Assembly: GCF_017377745.1 (NCBI RefSeq)
Contig: NZ_JAFVMG010000003.1
Location: forward strand, 146,122-210,121
Reading direction: 5' to 3'
DNA: 64,000 bases
Source of the DNA: Acetobacter suratthaniensis
GTDB taxonomy: Bacteria; Pseudomonadota; Alphaproteobacteria; Acetobacterales; Acetobacteraceae
In this document: positions 13,852-24,291 of the stretch, one piece after another
Numbering within the stretch: the stretch's first letter is position 1
Layout: each line of letters starts with the position of its first letter
Program-made: the position numbers and the translations under genes
The notes under the pieces: generated by a model
What the model was told of the DNA's origin: nothing
Seen by the model: the letters and a program-made list of their open reading frames with translations, nothing else
Database searches by the model: none

Positions 13852-14118
13852 GGGCGTGAGATCATGAAACATGAGGACAGTCCGGCGTTACGGGAAAACA
13901 GGAAAAATAGGTGTAAAAAAGCTGGTCATATGAAGGCTGCATGCCTGCGTGGGTGCTTTTCGGGGTAAATATGCCGCAAAACGGGTTGCATCCCTTGCGT
14001 CCTTTGCGTAGGCCACACCTGCCGTTACCTTTTCTGGTTCCGGGCATAGCCGGTTTTCAATATGCTTCTTCATAGCCAGCTCTCTTCTATACAGTCCGCG
14101 GCAACTTTGGGGAACACC

Positions 14119-15120
14119 ATGCCCGATCAAACTGAAATCAAAGCCGCCGTTCAGGGTTCCGATGCCCTGCAGGGGCGCTCTCTCAAGGTTCTTCTGGCTG
14201 GGCCGCGTGGCTTCTGCGCCGGGGTGGATCGTGCCATCCGTGTTGTGGAAGAAGCCATCCGCCGTTATGGCGCACCGGTCTATGTCCGCCATGAGATCGT
14301 GCATAATCGTACCGTTGTGGAAGAACTGGAAGCTCAGGGCGCTATTTTTGTCGAGGAACTTGATGAAGTTCCGGCAGATGGCCATGTCGTGTTTTCCGCC
14401 CATGGCGTACCCAAGACGGTGCCTGTCGAGGCTGAACGCCGTAACCTGCTGTATCTGGATGCAACCTGCCCGCTGGTGTCCAAGGTGCACCGCGAAGCCG
14501 AGCGTCATTACGCTGCTGGTGGGCCGGATAGCCGCCATATCCTGATGATAGGCCATGCGGGCCATCCCGAGGTGGTTGGCACCATGGGGCAGCTGCCCCC
14601 CGGCGCCATGACGCTGATCAACGATGCGGAAGAAGCCCGCACCGTCCAGCCGCAAGACCCTGCGCGTCTTGCCTTCATTACCCAGACCACGCTTTCGGTG
14701 GATGATACGGCCGAGATCGTCGATATTCTGCGCACCCGCTTTCCCCTGATCGAAGGCCCCAAGCGCGAGGATATCTGCTACGCCACCACCAACCGTCAGG
14801 AAGCGGTGAAGGACATCGCCCCTGAATGTGATCTGGTGATCGTGATCGGTTCGCCCAACTCCTCCAACTCCCAGCGCCTGCGTGAAGTGGCGGAGCGTTC
14901 GGGGGCGGGGCGTGCGCTGCTGGTGCCGCGTCTGGATTCTCTGGACTGGTCGGTGCTTGAAGGCGTGAGCACGCTGGGGATTACGGCGGGGGCTTCCGCG
15001 CCGGAAGCGCTGGTGCAGGAAATGCTGGCCGAAATGGCCAAGCGTTATACCCTGTGCATTGAAGAACGGATTGTGAAGGAAGAAAACGTCACGTTCCGTC
15101 TTCCTGCTCCGTTGGGCTGA
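14119..15120 (+). CDS. ispH: 4-hydroxy-3-methylbut-2-enyl diphosphate reductase
   Basis: Last enzyme of the non-mevalonate (MEP) pathway. It is a 4Fe-4S protein that makes IPP and DMAPP, the precursors of hopanoids, ubiquinone and undecaprenyl phosphate. The three cluster cysteines appear in [22 protein letters not shown] and [12 protein letters not shown]. The conserved [13 protein letters not shown] and [10 protein letters not shown] segments are also present. The ATG at 14119 has a TTGGGGA ribosome binding site; an upstream ATG (14062) would add 19 unconserved residues. First gene of ispH-thrB-rnhA, an arrangement common in alphaproteobacteria. Confidence 0.96.
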   Translation: MPDQTEIKAAVQGSDALQGRSLKVLLAGPRGFCAGVDRAIRVVEEAIRRYGAPVYVRHEIVHNRTVVEELEAQGAIFVEELDEVPADGHVVFSAHGVPKTVPVEAERRNLLYLDATCPLVSKVHREAERHYAAGGPDSRHILMIGHAGHPEVVGTMGQLPPGAMTLINDAEEARTVQPQDPARLAFITQTTLSVDDTAEIVDILRTRFPLIEGPKREDICYATTNRQEAVKDIAPECDLVIVIGSPNSSNSQRLREVAERSGAGRALLVPRLDSLDWSVLEGVSTLGITAGASAPEALVQEMLAEMAKRYTLCIEERIVKEENVTFRLPAPLG

Positions 15121-15142
15121 GTTCTGGGCTGAAGGGTAGTTC

Positions 15143-16117
15143 ATGGCCGTCTATACGGACATTGGGGATGAAGACCTGCGTGCGTTTCTGGAAGGTTTTT
15201 CCATAGGCACGCTGGTTTCTTTCCGTGGCATTGCTGAAGGGGTTGAGAACAGTAATTTCCATCTGCGTACATCAGAAGGCGATTTTATTCTCACCCTGTA
15301 CGAAAAACGTGTGAATGCCGCGGAATTGCCGTGGTTTCTGGGGCTGATGCAGCATCTGGCGCGCGAGGGTGTTACCTGCCCGCAGCCTGTGGCTGACAGG
15401 CAGGGCCGCACCTTGCTGGAACTGGCAGGGCGGCCTGCCGCCATTACCACCTTCCTGCCCGGTGTCTGGCCCCGCAGTGTACGCAGCGAGCATTGCCGCC
15501 CGTTGGGGCGGGCCATGGCGCGGCTGCATCTGGCCGGGCGTTCCTATGCGCCTGAGCGGGCCAACAGCCTTGGGCCAGATGCGTGGTCGGGCCTGCTGCA
15601 AAGCTGCCGCGCCGCAGCGGATAGGGCTTTTCCCGGTCTGGCGGCGGAATTGGATGCCGCATTGGCCGCTACACTTCCGGTCTGGCCCGGTCACGGGCAT
15701 GCTCCCACTCTGCCGCGCGGGCAGATTCATGCCGATCTGTTCCCCGATAACGTGTTTTTTCTGAACCACGACCTGTCCGGGCTGATCGACTTCTATTTCG
15801 CCTGCACCGATTTTCTGGCGTATGACATCGCCATCTGTCTTAACGCATGGTGCTTTGAGCAAAGCGGGGCGTTTAACATCACCTTCGCCCGCCAGATCAT
15901 GCTGGGGTATGAAGAAGTGCGGCCTCTTAAAAACGCGGAGCGTGCTGCAATGCCGGTGCTGGCACGGGGTGCCGCGCTGCGCTTTCTGCTTACACGCCTG
16001 TATGACTGGCTGAATACGCCCGAAGGCGCGCTGGTTACCCCAAAAGACCCGCTGGAATACGTCCGCCGGTTGCGCTTTCACATGGCAACGGAGACAGCCA
16101 GTGGCTACGGATTCTGA
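15143..16117 (+). CDS. thrB: Homoserine kinase (ThrB, aminoglycoside-phosphotransferase fold)
   Basis: Phosphorylates homoserine on the way to threonine. This is the alphaproteobacterial type of ThrB, with an APH/choline-kinase fold rather than the GHMP fold of enterobacteria. Visible features are the N-terminal [13 protein letters not shown], the catalytic loop [13 protein letters not shown] (D and N) and the metal-binding [15 protein letters not shown]. At 324 residues it is the usual length. The ATG follows GAAGGGTAG with good spacing. It starts 22 bases after ispH and overlaps rnhA by 17 bases, so the three are one transcription unit. Confidence 0.93.
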   Translation: MAVYTDIGDEDLRAFLEGFSIGTLVSFRGIAEGVENSNFHLRTSEGDFILTLYEKRVNAAELPWFLGLMQHLAREGVTCPQPVADRQGRTLLELAGRPAAITTFLPGVWPRSVRSEHCRPLGRAMARLHLAGRSYAPERANSLGPDAWSGLLQSCRAAADRAFPGLAAELDAALAATLPVWPGHGHAPTLPRGQIHADLFPDNVFFLNHDLSGLIDFYFACTDFLAYDIAICLNAWCFEQSGAFNITFARQIMLGYEEVRPLKNAERAAMPVLARGAALRFLLTRLYDWLNTPEGALVTPKDPLEYVRRLRFHMATETASGYGF

Positions 16118-16613
16118 TTTTTCTGACACCGCACCGGAAGGTGAGGCCATTGTGGCTGAACAGTCAGCCCCGATGGTGGTGGAAATCTGGACAGATGGTG
16201 GCTGCAAGCCTAATCCCGGCCCCGGTGGCTGGGGTGTTCTGCTACGCTACAGGGGCACCGAGCGCGAACTGTCGGGCGGCGAGACGGCCACCACCAATAA
16301 CCGCATGGAACTGACGGCCGCAGCCGAGGCGCTGGAAGCGCTTAAGCGCCCCTGTGTGGTCAGCCTGCATACCGATAGCGAATATGTCCGCAATGGCATT
16401 ACGCGCTGGCATACGGGCTGGGTGCGGCGTAACTGGCGTAATGCTTCAGGCGATCCTGTTGCCAATATGGATCTGTGGCGCAGGCTGCTGGATGCCGCCA
16501 AGCCGCATGATGTCTCATGGCACTGGGTTAAGGGGCATTCCGGCGTGCCGGAAAACGAGCGGGTGGACCAGCTCGCAACTGATGCCCGTATCAGGATCGA
16601 ACAAGACCTCTAG
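16101..16613 (+). CDS. rnhA: Ribonuclease HI
   Basis: Removes RNA from RNA-DNA hybrids, such as Okazaki primers and R-loops. The four acidic catalytic residues are placed in [36 protein letters not shown] and the C-terminal DQLATDAR, with the basic-protrusion region WVRRNWR. The start is GTG, overlapping the 3' end of thrB, with CGGAGA six bases upstream. About 25 residues (rich in Ser, Asp and Glu) precede the conserved domain, so a later start is conceivable. Confidence 0.95.
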   Translation: MATDSDFSDTAPEGEAIVAEQSAPMVVEIWTDGGCKPNPGPGGWGVLLRYRGTERELSGGETATTNNRMELTAAAEALEALKRPCVVSLHTDSEYVRNGITRWHTGWVRRNWRNASGDPVANMDLWRRLLDAAKPHDVSWHWVKGHSGVPENERVDQLATDARIRIEQDL

Positions 16614-16662
16614 GGTGGCAGCCCCGAGGGGGCGCGTATGGTTCGCAGTTCCCTCTTTTGGC

Positions 16663-16688
16663 CAGCCTGCCCTGTTCAGGGCTGGCTG
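16663..16688. terminator. Hairpin between convergent rnhA and the OmpA-like gene
   Basis: An 11-bp stem with one T/T mismatch (CAGCC-T-GCCCTG against CAGGGC-T-GGCTG) overlaps the stop codon of the leftward gene. There is no T-run on either side, so its termination strength is uncertain. Confidence 0.45.
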
Positions 16689-17482
16689 TCGGACTGGGTG
16701 AGGTCGATATAGTCCTGCGGTGCGCCCTGTGCGCCTGCCAGAGGCTGACCAATGACACGCACATAAATCCGCGTTGAAGGAATGCCGCTGTTCATCAGCA
16801 CGCTGCGGGCAGCAAGCCCACGCAGCAGGGCTATGCGGCGGGGCAGGGACGGGTCGTTCGGCGCACCTGAACTATAGGCCTGCACGATGGCGCGTACATT
16901 CGGCTTGTCCGCCAGAGACTGACCAAAGGTCAGAATAGCCTGATGCATGCCCGGATTGAGTTCATCAGACCCGGCGGCAAACGTAATACGCACACCACCC
17001 GGAATGGGGGTGGCGGCGCCCGTAGCTGTCAGCACCACGGTAGGCTGCGGCGGAATGGGGAAGGGGTGCAGGGCGACTTCTGGCGTAGGGGTGAGAACCG
17101 GCGGCGGCGGCGGGGCTGCGGGGATGGTAGCCGCCGGGGGCGGACGCACAGGCCCATGGGCGGGTGCGCTGCCTGTCGTGCCTGTGGCGGTCTGGCCCGG
17201 CTGTGTGGCGGGTGCCTGCGTAGCCGCGTCGGGCTTGTGTGTGGGGGTCTTCTGCTCCGTGTTTTCCGGGGCATGGGTGTGGGGCTGGTTTTTCCCGTGC
17301 GCCGTGGGGGCGGGATTTGTTCGCTTGGCTGAGGCCGCTGGTTTGGCCTTTTGCGGGGCTGAGCCAAGCTGATCCAGAGCGGAGTTGCTGGTGACGATCT
17401 GTGCCTGAGCACCCTGAAGGGACAGCAGGGTGGCGGCGCAGAACAGGGAAAACCGGCGGGAAAGAGAGAAGACGTTGTGCAT
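16676..17482 (-). CDS. OmpA-family-like envelope protein with Pro-rich linker
   Basis: 268 residues. A signal peptide (SLFCAATLLSLQGAQA, cleavage before Q) is followed by a long low-complexity linker rich in Pro, Ala, Thr and His (about residues 35-145). The C-terminal domain (about 150-268) resembles OmpA-like peptidoglycan-associated domains: GVRITFAAGSDELNP, then VRAIVQAYSSGAPNDPS and RRIALLRGLAARSVLMNSGI. The linker could span the periplasm to reach the wall. The canonical peptidoglycan-binding Asp/Arg pair is only partly evident. It lies downstream of nadK on the same strand with a gap of about 100 bases. Confidence 0.72.
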   Translation of the reverse strand: MHNVFSLSRRFSLFCAATLLSLQGAQAQIVTSNSALDQLGSAPQKAKPAASAKRTNPAPTAHGKNQPHTHAPENTEQKTPTHKPDAATQAPATQPGQTATGTTGSAPAHGPVRPPPAATIPAAPPPPPVLTPTPEVALHPFPIPPQPTVVLTATGAATPIPGGVRITFAAGSDELNPGMHQAILTFGQSLADKPNVRAIVQAYSSGAPNDPSLPRRIALLRGLAARSVLMNSGIPSTRIYVRVIGQPLAGAQGAPQDYIDLTQSDSQP

Positions 17483-17588
17483 TGTCGCTCAGGATAGCCC
17501 ACAAAATGAAAAGGGTGAACCGGGCAAGATGTCTGCCCCAAAGGGTGTTTTTTACCGGGACGTGTTAATGGCAGGCCTGTCCTGTGGT

Positions 17589-18395
17589 TCAGGCATTGAA
17601 CTGTTCGCTGGCGATCCGTTCGGACAGGGTCTGGCCGGGGTCGAACAGCACGGTCACGCTGCGGCTGCGGTCTTCGCGCACACGAACATGCGCCACCTCA
17701 CGGATTTCCATCGAATCGGCCACGGCTGCCACAGGGCGTTTGTCCTGTTCCAGCACGGTAAAGCTGACCTCGGCTGTAGAGGGCAGTAGCGCCCCGCGCC
17801 AGCGGCGGGGGCGAAAGGCGCAGATGGGTGTCAGCGGCAGCAGATTGCCTGAGAGTGGGACAATCGGCCCGTGGGCGGACAGGTTATAGGCGGTTGAACC
17901 GGCGGGGGTGGCCAGCAGCGCGCCATCGCAGATCAGTTCGGGCAGGCGCACCAGCCCGTCTACATCAATACGTAGCTTGGCAGCCTGCCGGGTCTGGCGG
18001 AACAGATAGACATCGTTCAGGGCCAGTGCCTCGAAATGCTCCCCCCGCACCGTGGTGGCGTTCATACGCAGCGGGTGCAGGGTGGCCGCCTGTGCGTGCC
18101 ATAGGCGGTCGGGCAGGTTTTCCTCGTCTGTGGGGTTCATCAGAAACCCCACAGAGCCGTAGTTCATGCCGTAAACGGGTGTTTCCAATCCGGCTTCCAG
18201 CACGCCGCGCAGGGTTTCGAGCATGAAGCCATCGCCCCCGAGGCAGATAATCACATCCGCCTCGCCGGGGTGGCGGTTGCCGTAACGGGCTACCAGCCTG
18301 TCCAGCTCATGCCGGGCTTCGGATGTTGGCGTGGCCATGAAGGCAAGGCGGCTGGGTGGCTGGCTGAACAGCGATGCGGGGGCCGGAGCGGTCAT
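17589..18395 (-). CDS. nadK: NAD kinase
   Basis: Makes NADP from NAD and ATP (or polyphosphate). The diagnostic GGDG motif is in [16 protein letters not shown], the second conserved region is [10 protein letters not shown], and the third is [21 protein letters not shown]. At 268 residues it matches the short alphaproteobacterial form. The start overlaps the stop of the upstream glycosyltransferase by four bases (ATGA), so translation is coupled. Confidence 0.94.
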   Translation of the reverse strand: MTAPAPASLFSQPPSRLAFMATPTSEARHELDRLVARYGNRHPGEADVIICLGGDGFMLETLRGVLEAGLETPVYGMNYGSVGFLMNPTDEENLPDRLWHAQAATLHPLRMNATTVRGEHFEALALNDVYLFRQTRQAAKLRIDVDGLVRLPELICDGALLATPAGSTAYNLSAHGPIVPLSGNLLPLTPICAFRPRRWRGALLPSTAEVSFTVLEQDKRPVAAVADSMEIREVAHVRVREDRSRSVTVLFDPGQTLSERIASEQFNA

Positions 18396-19603
18396 GACTG
18401 TGTTTCCGGTGTAAGGGCCGCCGCAAAATGCGGGGCGAGGGCGGTGCCCAGTAATTCATCATAGACCGTCAGTGTGGCGTATTGCATGGCCTGCGTTGTG
18501 TAATGGGCCAGCACGGCCTGCCGGGCCTTCGCGCCCATGAAGGCACGGGCCTCCTCGGGGCTGTCGAGCACGGTTTCAATCGCCTGTGCCAGTTCCGGGG
18601 CGCTGCCCGGTGTGATGGCCAGCCCCGTTTCGCGATCCTGCACGGTTTCGATAGCGCCGCCATGGCCTGCGACAATAACGGGCTTGGCCAGTGCCTGTGC
18701 TTCCACCACCACACGGCCAAAGGGTTCGGGCCGGAGCGAGGGGGCCAGCACCATGCAGGCCATGGACAGGGCGGCGGGCATGTCATCGCAATGTCCGGCA
18801 AAACGGATGCGCTCCGTAAGCCCCGCCTGTGTGGCCTGCTCCGCCAGAGCGCGGGCATACTGACCGCCCTTGGAATCGGAGCCGATCAGCACGCAGCACC
18901 ATGTCAGTTCCGGGCGGGTGGCCGCGATCTGGCCGAGTGCTTCAAGCACCAGAGCCTGTCCTTTCCACGGGGTCAGGCGTCCGGGCATGAGAATAACCGG
19001 GACATCGGGGGGGACGCGCCAGTGTTCGGCCAGATCATGTACGCGCTGGCCACTGATGGAATCGGGCGAGAACTGCCGGATGTCGGCTCCGCGCGCGATG
19101 GTGCGCAGCCTGTCGGGGCCTACGCGGTAGTCTTTTGCCAGTCGCCGGGCGATGTGTGCGCTGATAGCAATAACCCTGTCACCACTGGCCAGAACGGCAT
19201 TGTAGAGTTTTTTGGCGCTGAAACGTGCTGCGTGGTGGTCGCCATGCCATGTGGTGACAAACGGTATGCCCGCCCGGCGGCTGGCCAGCCGGGCGGCCCA
19301 TGCAGGGGCCCGGGAGCGGGCATGCACAAGGGCGACACCCTGTGTGCGAATGATCCGTTCAAGGGTGCGGGCATTGCGCAGGATATGGAGCGGGTTGCGG
19401 CTGGCCGCACGGGGTAGGGCAATATGCGTGCCCCCTGCGTGGCGCAGCCTGCTTTCCAGCCGCCCGCCAGCGCTCACCACCAGTGCTCGCCCTCCACCAA
19501 GGGTTATGGCCTCGGCCATTTCTATCGTGCCGCGTTCCACGCCACCCTGATCAAGTGCCGGGAGAACTTGCAGAATAACGGGAGAGACAGGGGCTTGGGT
19601 CAT
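18392..19603 (-). CDS. Glycosyltransferase family 4 (GT-B fold)
   Basis: About 403 residues with a GT-B architecture. The N-terminal acceptor half has [17 protein letters not shown] and [13 protein letters not shown]. The C-terminal nucleotide-sugar half has [21 protein letters not shown] and the [18 protein letters not shown] signature, with the E-x7-E pair typical of GT4. It probably transfers a sugar in lipopolysaccharide or another envelope glycan. The ATG at 19603 is preferred to starts further upstream because the conserved domain begins immediately after it. It is coupled to nadK downstream and divergent from the TPR-GT9 pair. Confidence 0.88.
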   Translation of the reverse strand: MTQAPVSPVILQVLPALDQGGVERGTIEMAEAITLGGGRALVVSAGGRLESRLRHAGGTHIALPRAASRNPLHILRNARTLERIIRTQGVALVHARSRAPAWAARLASRRAGIPFVTTWHGDHHAARFSAKKLYNAVLASGDRVIAISAHIARRLAKDYRVGPDRLRTIARGADIRQFSPDSISGQRVHDLAEHWRVPPDVPVILMPGRLTPWKGQALVLEALGQIAATRPELTWCCVLIGSDSKGGQYARALAEQATQAGLTERIRFAGHCDDMPAALSMACMVLAPSLRPEPFGRVVVEAQALAKPVIVAGHGGAIETVQDRETGLAITPGSAPELAQAIETVLDSPEEARAFMGAKARQAVLAHYTTQAMQYATLTVYDELLGTALAPHFAAALTPETQS

Positions 19604-19709
19604 GGTCGCCCCTTTATCATGCTTTGCGCCTGTGCGCCTACCGCCGGGCAGTTTGGTGCCCCGTCCGAGGGTTCGGCTTGACCGGTGCTGGCCGGTATCT
19701 GCTATTAAA

Positions 19710-20552
19710 ATGTTTATGTGTCGTTCTTTTCGGATATCGCGGCTGTCTGTCTCCCTGCCTGTGCGGGGGGTTTTGGCTGGTACGGCGTTGTTTGCCTCAG
19801 GCTCATGGGCTGTGGCGGCGCCGCGCGGCCATGGTGCGGCAGCCAGCAAGGCCCTGCCGTGGTCGGTTCCTGCATGTATGAAAATGGTGGGCGAAGATCC
19901 GTCTGGCGCACTGGATTACGCACAGGATGCGCTGCATGCGGGTGTGGGTTGGCAGGCGCGGCATTGCCGGGCGTTGGCCCAGCTTGAAACAGGCGACGAG
20001 GAAAGTGCCGCCACCGATCTGGAAAGCCTTGCGCGCCTGCCTGCCGGGCGGGCTGATGGCCCAACGGCTTTGGATCAGGCTATGCTTGCGCGTGAGGCGG
20101 CTGACGCCTGGCTGGCGCTAGGGCAGGCTGCTCGCGCCCAGAATTGCGCCGAATATGGGCTGACCCGCCAGAAGCAGGATCAGGGGCTGGTGATCGTGCT
20201 GGCGCGTGCCCTTCTGGCACAGAACCAGATCGCTCATGCGCGGGATGTACTGGCAGGCTTTTTTGTCGATGCGCCGCAACCCACCTCGCAGGGTTATGTA
20301 CTGCTGGCCACGGCGGAGCGGCGCATGGGGCAGGTTGGCCCTGCACTTGAGCATGTCAGCAAGGCTTTAGCACTTGATCCGCTCAACCCCGAAGCCCTGC
20401 TGGAGCACGGGATTATCAGCGAGCAGCAGGGGCATGCCGCGAAGGCCCGGCAGGACTGGCAGCAGGTGCTTGAACTCGCCCCCGACAGCCACGAGGCCGA
20501 TCTGGCCCGGCAGGATCTGGCGGTCATGGCGGCAGACCCGGACGCGCCGTGA
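19710..20552 (+). CDS. Exported tetratricopeptide-repeat protein
   Basis: About 280 residues. The N-terminus has a basic region and a hydrophobic stretch ending in SWAVAA, consistent with a signal peptide. The rest is helical with TPR-like repeats, clearest at GYVLLATAERRMGQVGPALEHVSKALALDPLNPEA (in two adjoining segments) and at LEHGIISEQQGHAAKARQDW. A TTGACC/TATTAA-like promoter with 19-base spacing lies immediately upstream, so a start at the next ATG (19716) is possible. Its stop overlaps the GT9 gene by four bases (GTGA), so the two proteins are likely made together for envelope glycan work. The exact function is unknown. Confidence 0.78.
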   Translation: MFMCRSFRISRLSVSLPVRGVLAGTALFASGSWAVAAPRGHGAAASKALPWSVPACMKMVGEDPSGALDYAQDALHAGVGWQARHCRALAQLETGDEESAATDLESLARLPAGRADGPTALDQAMLAREAADAWLALGQAARAQNCAEYGLTRQKQDQGLVIVLARALLAQNQIAHARDVLAGFFVDAPQPTSQGYVLLATAERRMGQVGPALEHVSKALALDPLNPEALLEHGIISEQQGHAAKARQDWQQVLELAPDSHEADLARQDLAVMAADPDAP

Positions 20553-21517
20553 CACCCGGCCCGTACCAGACGGGGCATGACGCCCGGCCTCCCGTGCGCC
20601 GGGTGCTGGTAATCCGCCTTGGCGCACTGGGCGATTTTATTCACAGTTTTGCACCATTCCAGGCGATCCGGCAGGCGCACCCGCAGGCGCATATTACCCT
20701 GTTGACCACGCACCCCTTTATGGAACTGGCGCGCTCCTGCCCGTGGTTTGATACAGTGGTGGAAGACCAGCGCCCGCGATGGGGAGCCCCCCGTAGCCTG
20801 CTGGCCCTGCGCCATTTCCTGCGTGGGTTTGATCGAGTTTATGATCTTCAGACATCGGGCCGCACGGCTTGGTATTTCCGGCTGGCGGGCAAGCCGCAGG
20901 TATGGTCTGGGCATGTGCCGGGTTCAGCGCTGACCCATGCCAACCCCTGGCGCAACGACATGCACACACGCGCACGCCAGCGCGATCAGTTGCGTATGGC
21001 CGGGCTGGAGCCGGTAACCGAGCCCGATATAGGCTGGCTTTTGGCACAGGCCCGCCTGTCTCTTACGCAGCTAGGGCTTGAGCCGCCTTATGCGCTGCTA
21101 GTGCCGGGGGCATCGCCCGGGCATCCGGCCAAATGCTGGCCTCTGCGGCGATATGGAGAACTGGCCACCATTCTGGCCGAACGCGGGATTCGCCCAGTTG
21201 TGATTGGCGGCAAGGGCGAAAAGCCTCTGGCGCAGGGCGTGCAGGCGCTCTGCCCCACAGCCCTAGACCTGACAGGACACACCACCATTGCGGATGTGGC
21301 GGCTCTGGCCGCCCAAGCATGGGTGGCCGTAGGGAATGATACTGGCCCCATGCACCTGGCCGCCCTGACAGGCTGCCGCTGCCTGACGCTGTTCTGTGCA
21401 AAGGGCGACCCCGCGCTGGCCGCCCCCATGGGGCAGAAGCCGGGGCAGGTTCGGGTGTTGTGGGTGCGCGATATGGCGTTACTTTCCGTACAGAGGGTTG
21501 CAGCCGCGCTCTGGTAG
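20549..21517 (+). CDS. Glycosyltransferase family 9 (heptosyltransferase-like)
   Basis: 322 residues of the ADP-heptose:LPS heptosyltransferase superfamily. The start region VLVIRLGALGDFIHSFAPF is the GT9 N-terminal signature (the Asp after GALG is the probable catalytic base). The C-terminal half has YALLVPGASPGHPAKCWP and the donor-binding segment WVAVGNDTGPMHLAAL. It probably acts on the inner face of the cytoplasmic membrane in LPS core assembly. The start codon is GTG, overlapping the TPR gene stop. The exact sugar cannot be told from sequence alone. Confidence 0.88.
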   Translation: MTPGPYQTGHDARPPVRRVLVIRLGALGDFIHSFAPFQAIRQAHPQAHITLLTTHPFMELARSCPWFDTVVEDQRPRWGAPRSLLALRHFLRGFDRVYDLQTSGRTAWYFRLAGKPQVWSGHVPGSALTHANPWRNDMHTRARQRDQLRMAGLEPVTEPDIGWLLAQARLSLTQLGLEPPYALLVPGASPGHPAKCWPLRRYGELATILAERGIRPVVIGGKGEKPLAQGVQALCPTALDLTGHTTIADVAALAAQAWVAVGNDTGPMHLAALTGCRCLTLFCAKGDPALAAPMGQKPGQVRVLWVRDMALLSVQRVAAALW

Positions 21518-21521
21518 CGCC

Positions 21522-21555
21522 ATTAAGCACTTGGTCGCCTTTTTGCGGCCTTAAT
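21522..21555 (+). terminator. Possible terminator or attenuator before thrS
   Basis: A two-part stem (ATTAA/TTAAT outside, GGTCGC/GCGGCC inside, with a T-rich loop) lies directly after the GT9 stop and 35 bases before thrS. It may end the GT9 transcript or act in the thrS leader. Confidence 0.4.
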
Positions 21556-21589
21556 ACGCCATATCGATATATCTGGAGCTTGGATCAAC

Positions 21590-23530
21590 ATGCCCGCTAT
21601 CACCCTGCCTGACGGTTCTGTTCGTACTTTTGACGGGCCGGTTACGGGGACGACGGTGGCGGAAGCGATCGGCCCCGGACTGGCCAAGGCGGCTCTGGCG
21701 ATGGAGGTGGATGGCCGCCTGTGTGACATCCGTGAGGATATCCGTAGCGATGCCGCCCTGCGCTTCATTACCCGCAAAGACCCCGAAGCCCTTGAACTGA
21801 TCCGCCACGATGCGGCCCATGTGCTGGCCGAGGCCGTGCAGGCTCTGTTTCCCGGCACACAGGTGACCATTGGGCCGTCGATTGAAAACGGCTTCTATTA
21901 CGATTTCTACCGGGCCGAGCCGTTCACCCCGGATGATTTCGCCGCCATTGAAAAGCGCATGCGCGAAATCGTGGAAAAGGCCGAGCCTTTTGTGCGTGAG
22001 GTCTGGAAGCGCGATGACGCCATCGCTTTTTTTGAAGAGCGGGGCGAAAGCTTCAAGGCGCAGCTTATCCGCGACCTGCCCGAAAGCGAGGATATTTCCA
22101 TCTACCGTCAGGGGGCGTGGCTGGATCTGTGTCGTGGGCCGCACCTGCGCACCACAAAGGATGTCGGCACCGCCTTCAAGCTGATGAAGGTGGCGGGCGC
22201 TTACTGGCGGGGTGATCATCGTAACCCCATGCTGACCCGCGTTTACGGCACGGCCTGGCGCGACCAGAAAGAACTCGACGCCCACCTGCACCAGCTTGAA
22301 GAAGCCGAAAAACGCGACCACCGCCGCATCGGCCGCGAAATGGGCCTGTTCCATTTTCAGGAAGAGGCCGTGGGGCAGGTGTTCTGGCATGCCAAGGGCT
22401 GGCGCATTTACAGCGTGTTGCAGGACTACATGCGCCGCGTGCAGACCCGCCACGGCTATCAGGAAGTGCGCACCCCCCAGCTTGTTGATCGCGGCTTGTG
22501 GGAAGCCTCGGGCCATTGGGACAAGTACCGTCACCACATGTTCGTGGCGACCGTGGAGGACGAGGACAAGACCCTTGCCCTCAAGCCCATGAACTGCCCC
22601 TGCCACGTGCAGATTTTCCGTCACGGCCTGCGTTCTTACCGTGAACTGCCGCTGCGTATGGCGGAGTTTGGCGCCTGCCACCGTTACGAGCCTTCGGGCG
22701 CGCTGCACGGGCTGATGCGCGTGCGTGGCTTTACGCAGGATGATGCCCATATCTTCTGCACAGAAAACCAGATTGCGGATGAAACCGTGCGCTTCGTGCG
22801 GATGCTGCATGAGGTCTATACCGATCTGGGCTTTGAGCATGTGCGCGTGAAGTTTGCCGACCGCCCCGAGCAGCGCGCAGGCAGCGAAGCCGTGTGGGAC
22901 AAAGCCGAAAGCGCTCTGAAAGAAGCCTGCACCGTTGCGGGTGTGGACTATGAGCACAACCCCGGTGAAGGCGCGTTTTACGGGCCCAAGCTCGAATTCG
23001 TGCTGCGTGACGCCATTGGCCGTGACTGGCAGTGCGGCACCCTGCAGGTCGACCTTGTGCTGCCTGAGCGGCTGGATGCCAGCTACGTTGGTGAGGATTC
23101 GGCCCGCCACCGTCCGGTTATGCTGCACCGGGCGATTCTGGGGTCGTTCGAGCGGTTCCTCGGGATTCTGATCGAGCAGCATGCCGGACGCTTCCCGCTG
23201 TGGCTGGCGCCGGTTCAGGTGGTTGTGGCTTCCATCGTAAGTGATGCCGCTCCGTATGCCGAAGCCGTGGCGCAATCTCTGCGTGATGCGGGGCTTGTGG
23301 CGGAAGCGGATGTCCGTAACGACAAGATCAACGCCAAGGTGCGCGAGCACAGTCTGGCCCGCGTGCCAGTGATGCTGGTTGTCGGCCGCCGCGAGGCGGA
23401 GGAAGGCACCGTAGCCATGCGTCGTCTTGGTTCGCAGGCACAGGAGAACCTTACGCAGGCTGAAGCGTTGCAGCTTCTGGTAGCGGAAGCCACCCCGCCG
23501 GATATGCGGGCCGTCCGCACCGCCGAGTAA
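21590..23530 (+). CDS. thrS: Threonine-tRNA ligase
   Basis: Charges tRNA-Thr. Domains in order: the N-terminal TGS domain ([18 protein letters not shown]), the editing domain with [11 protein letters not shown] (HxxxH) and [11 protein letters not shown], the class II catalytic core ([19 protein letters not shown] with the zinc Cys, [21 protein letters not shown] as motif 2, and [15 protein letters not shown] as motif 3), and the C-terminal anticodon domain (LPVQV-like [11 protein letters not shown]). At 646 residues it is full length. It lies directly upstream of infC, as in many proteobacteria. Confidence 0.97.
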   Translation: MPAITLPDGSVRTFDGPVTGTTVAEAIGPGLAKAALAMEVDGRLCDIREDIRSDAALRFITRKDPEALELIRHDAAHVLAEAVQALFPGTQVTIGPSIENGFYYDFYRAEPFTPDDFAAIEKRMREIVEKAEPFVREVWKRDDAIAFFEERGESFKAQLIRDLPESEDISIYRQGAWLDLCRGPHLRTTKDVGTAFKLMKVAGAYWRGDHRNPMLTRVYGTAWRDQKELDAHLHQLEEAEKRDHRRIGREMGLFHFQEEAVGQVFWHAKGWRIYSVLQDYMRRVQTRHGYQEVRTPQLVDRGLWEASGHWDKYRHHMFVATVEDEDKTLALKPMNCPCHVQIFRHGLRSYRELPLRMAEFGACHRYEPSGALHGLMRVRGFTQDDAHIFCTENQIADETVRFVRMLHEVYTDLGFEHVRVKFADRPEQRAGSEAVWDKAESALKEACTVAGVDYEHNPGEGAFYGPKLEFVLRDAIGRDWQCGTLQVDLVLPERLDASYVGEDSARHRPVMLHRAILGSFERFLGILIEQHAGRFPLWLAPVQVVVASIVSDAAPYAEAVAQSLRDAGLVAEADVRNDKINAKVREHSLARVPVMLVVGRREAEEGTVAMRRLGSQAQENLTQAEALQLLVAEATPPDMRAVRTAE

Positions 23531-23633
23531 GAACAGGAAAAAAAGACTGTCGTTGCGGCAGGGCTGCAATGACAGGTTTTTGTCATGGGCGACTTGATAA
23601 AAAATCGGGAACGCACATAATACCGCCGCGAAA

Positions 23634-23651
23634 AAGCCCCCTCGGGGGTTT
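23634..23651 (+). terminator. Small hairpin between thrS and infC
   Basis: AAGCCCC/GGGGGTTT hairpin with a four-base loop and no following T-run. It could partly terminate thrS transcripts or shape the infC leader. Confidence 0.35.
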
Positions 23652-23687
23652 GAGCCTATATGTTGTAATGAAGAACAGGAGCCGACC

Positions 23688-24224
23688 ATAGCCAGATCCC
23701 CATTTCCCGCGCCCCCGAGCCGCGAAGGGCCGCGAGTGAACGAAGAGATTCGCGTTCCGCAGGTGCGTCTCATTGATGAAAACGGCGAGATGATCGGCGT
23801 CATGACCATCCGCGATGCTCTGGCGCGTGCCTATGGTGTCGGGCTTGATCTGCTGGAAATCAGCCCCAATGCTGAGCCGCCGGTTGCGAAAATTCTTGAT
23901 TACGGCAAGTTCAAATACGAACAGCAGAAAAAGCGCAACGAAGCCAAGAAGAAGCAGAAGGTCATTGAAATCAAGGAAGTCAAGGTTCGTCCGAATATCG
24001 ACGAAAACGACTACCAGGTTAAGATGCGCGCTATCAAAAGCTTCATTGGCGATGGCGACAAGGTGAAGGTTACGCTGCGTTTCCGTGGTCGTGAAATGGC
24101 TCACCAGGAACTGGGGATCAAGGTTCTGGAGAGGATTCGCACTGAAACCGATGAACTCACCAAAGTTGAGCAGATGCCGCGCCTTGAAAACCGGCAGATG
24201 ATCATGGTGCTGGCACCCCGCTAA
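23688..24224 (+). CDS. infC: Translation initiation factor IF-3, apparent ATA start
   Basis: IF-3 binds the 30S subunit and checks start codon and initiator tRNA. The conserved protein is clear: [20 protein letters not shown], then [20 protein letters not shown], the basic linker [19 protein letters not shown], and the C-terminal domain ending [10 protein letters not shown]. No ATG fits. A GTG at 23736 gives a protein short at the N-terminus. The ATA at 23688 sits 6 bases after a perfect AGGAG and reads (I/M)[15 protein letters not shown], typical of alphaproteobacterial IF-3 N-termini. Rare start codons in infC are known to allow autoregulation by IF-3. GAAGGG precedes the GTG, so a second, shorter form is possible. 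Confidence 0.9.
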   Translation: MARSPFPAPPSREGPRVNEEIRVPQVRLIDENGEMIGVMTIRDALARAYGVGLDLLEISPNAEPPVAKILDYGKFKYEQQKKRNEAKKKQKVIEIKEVKVRPNIDENDYQVKMRAIKSFIGDGDKVKVTLRFRGREMAHQELGIKVLERIRTETDELTKVEQMPRLENRQMIMVLAPR

Positions 24225-24247
24225 GGGCGCTGCTCCGTTCTGTTTGC

Positions 24248-24285
24248 AAAACCCGCTTCCGGCTTTAGGGCTGGAAGCGGGTTTT
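24248..24285. terminator. Bidirectional terminator after infC
   Basis: A 13-bp stem AAAACCCGCTTCC/GGAAGCGGGTTTT with T-rich ends on both strands, placed between convergent infC and the SIMPL gene. Confidence 0.88.
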
Positions 24286-24291
24286 GTACTT

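Noticed and set aside
19602..19709. Longer N-terminus for the TPR protein
   Set aside because: It would overlap the divergent glycosyltransferase start and place the signal peptide 45 residues in.
21551..23809. Leftward open frame of 752 codons opposite thrS and infC
   Set aside because: It lies fully antisense to two conserved genes and its translation shows no family signature.
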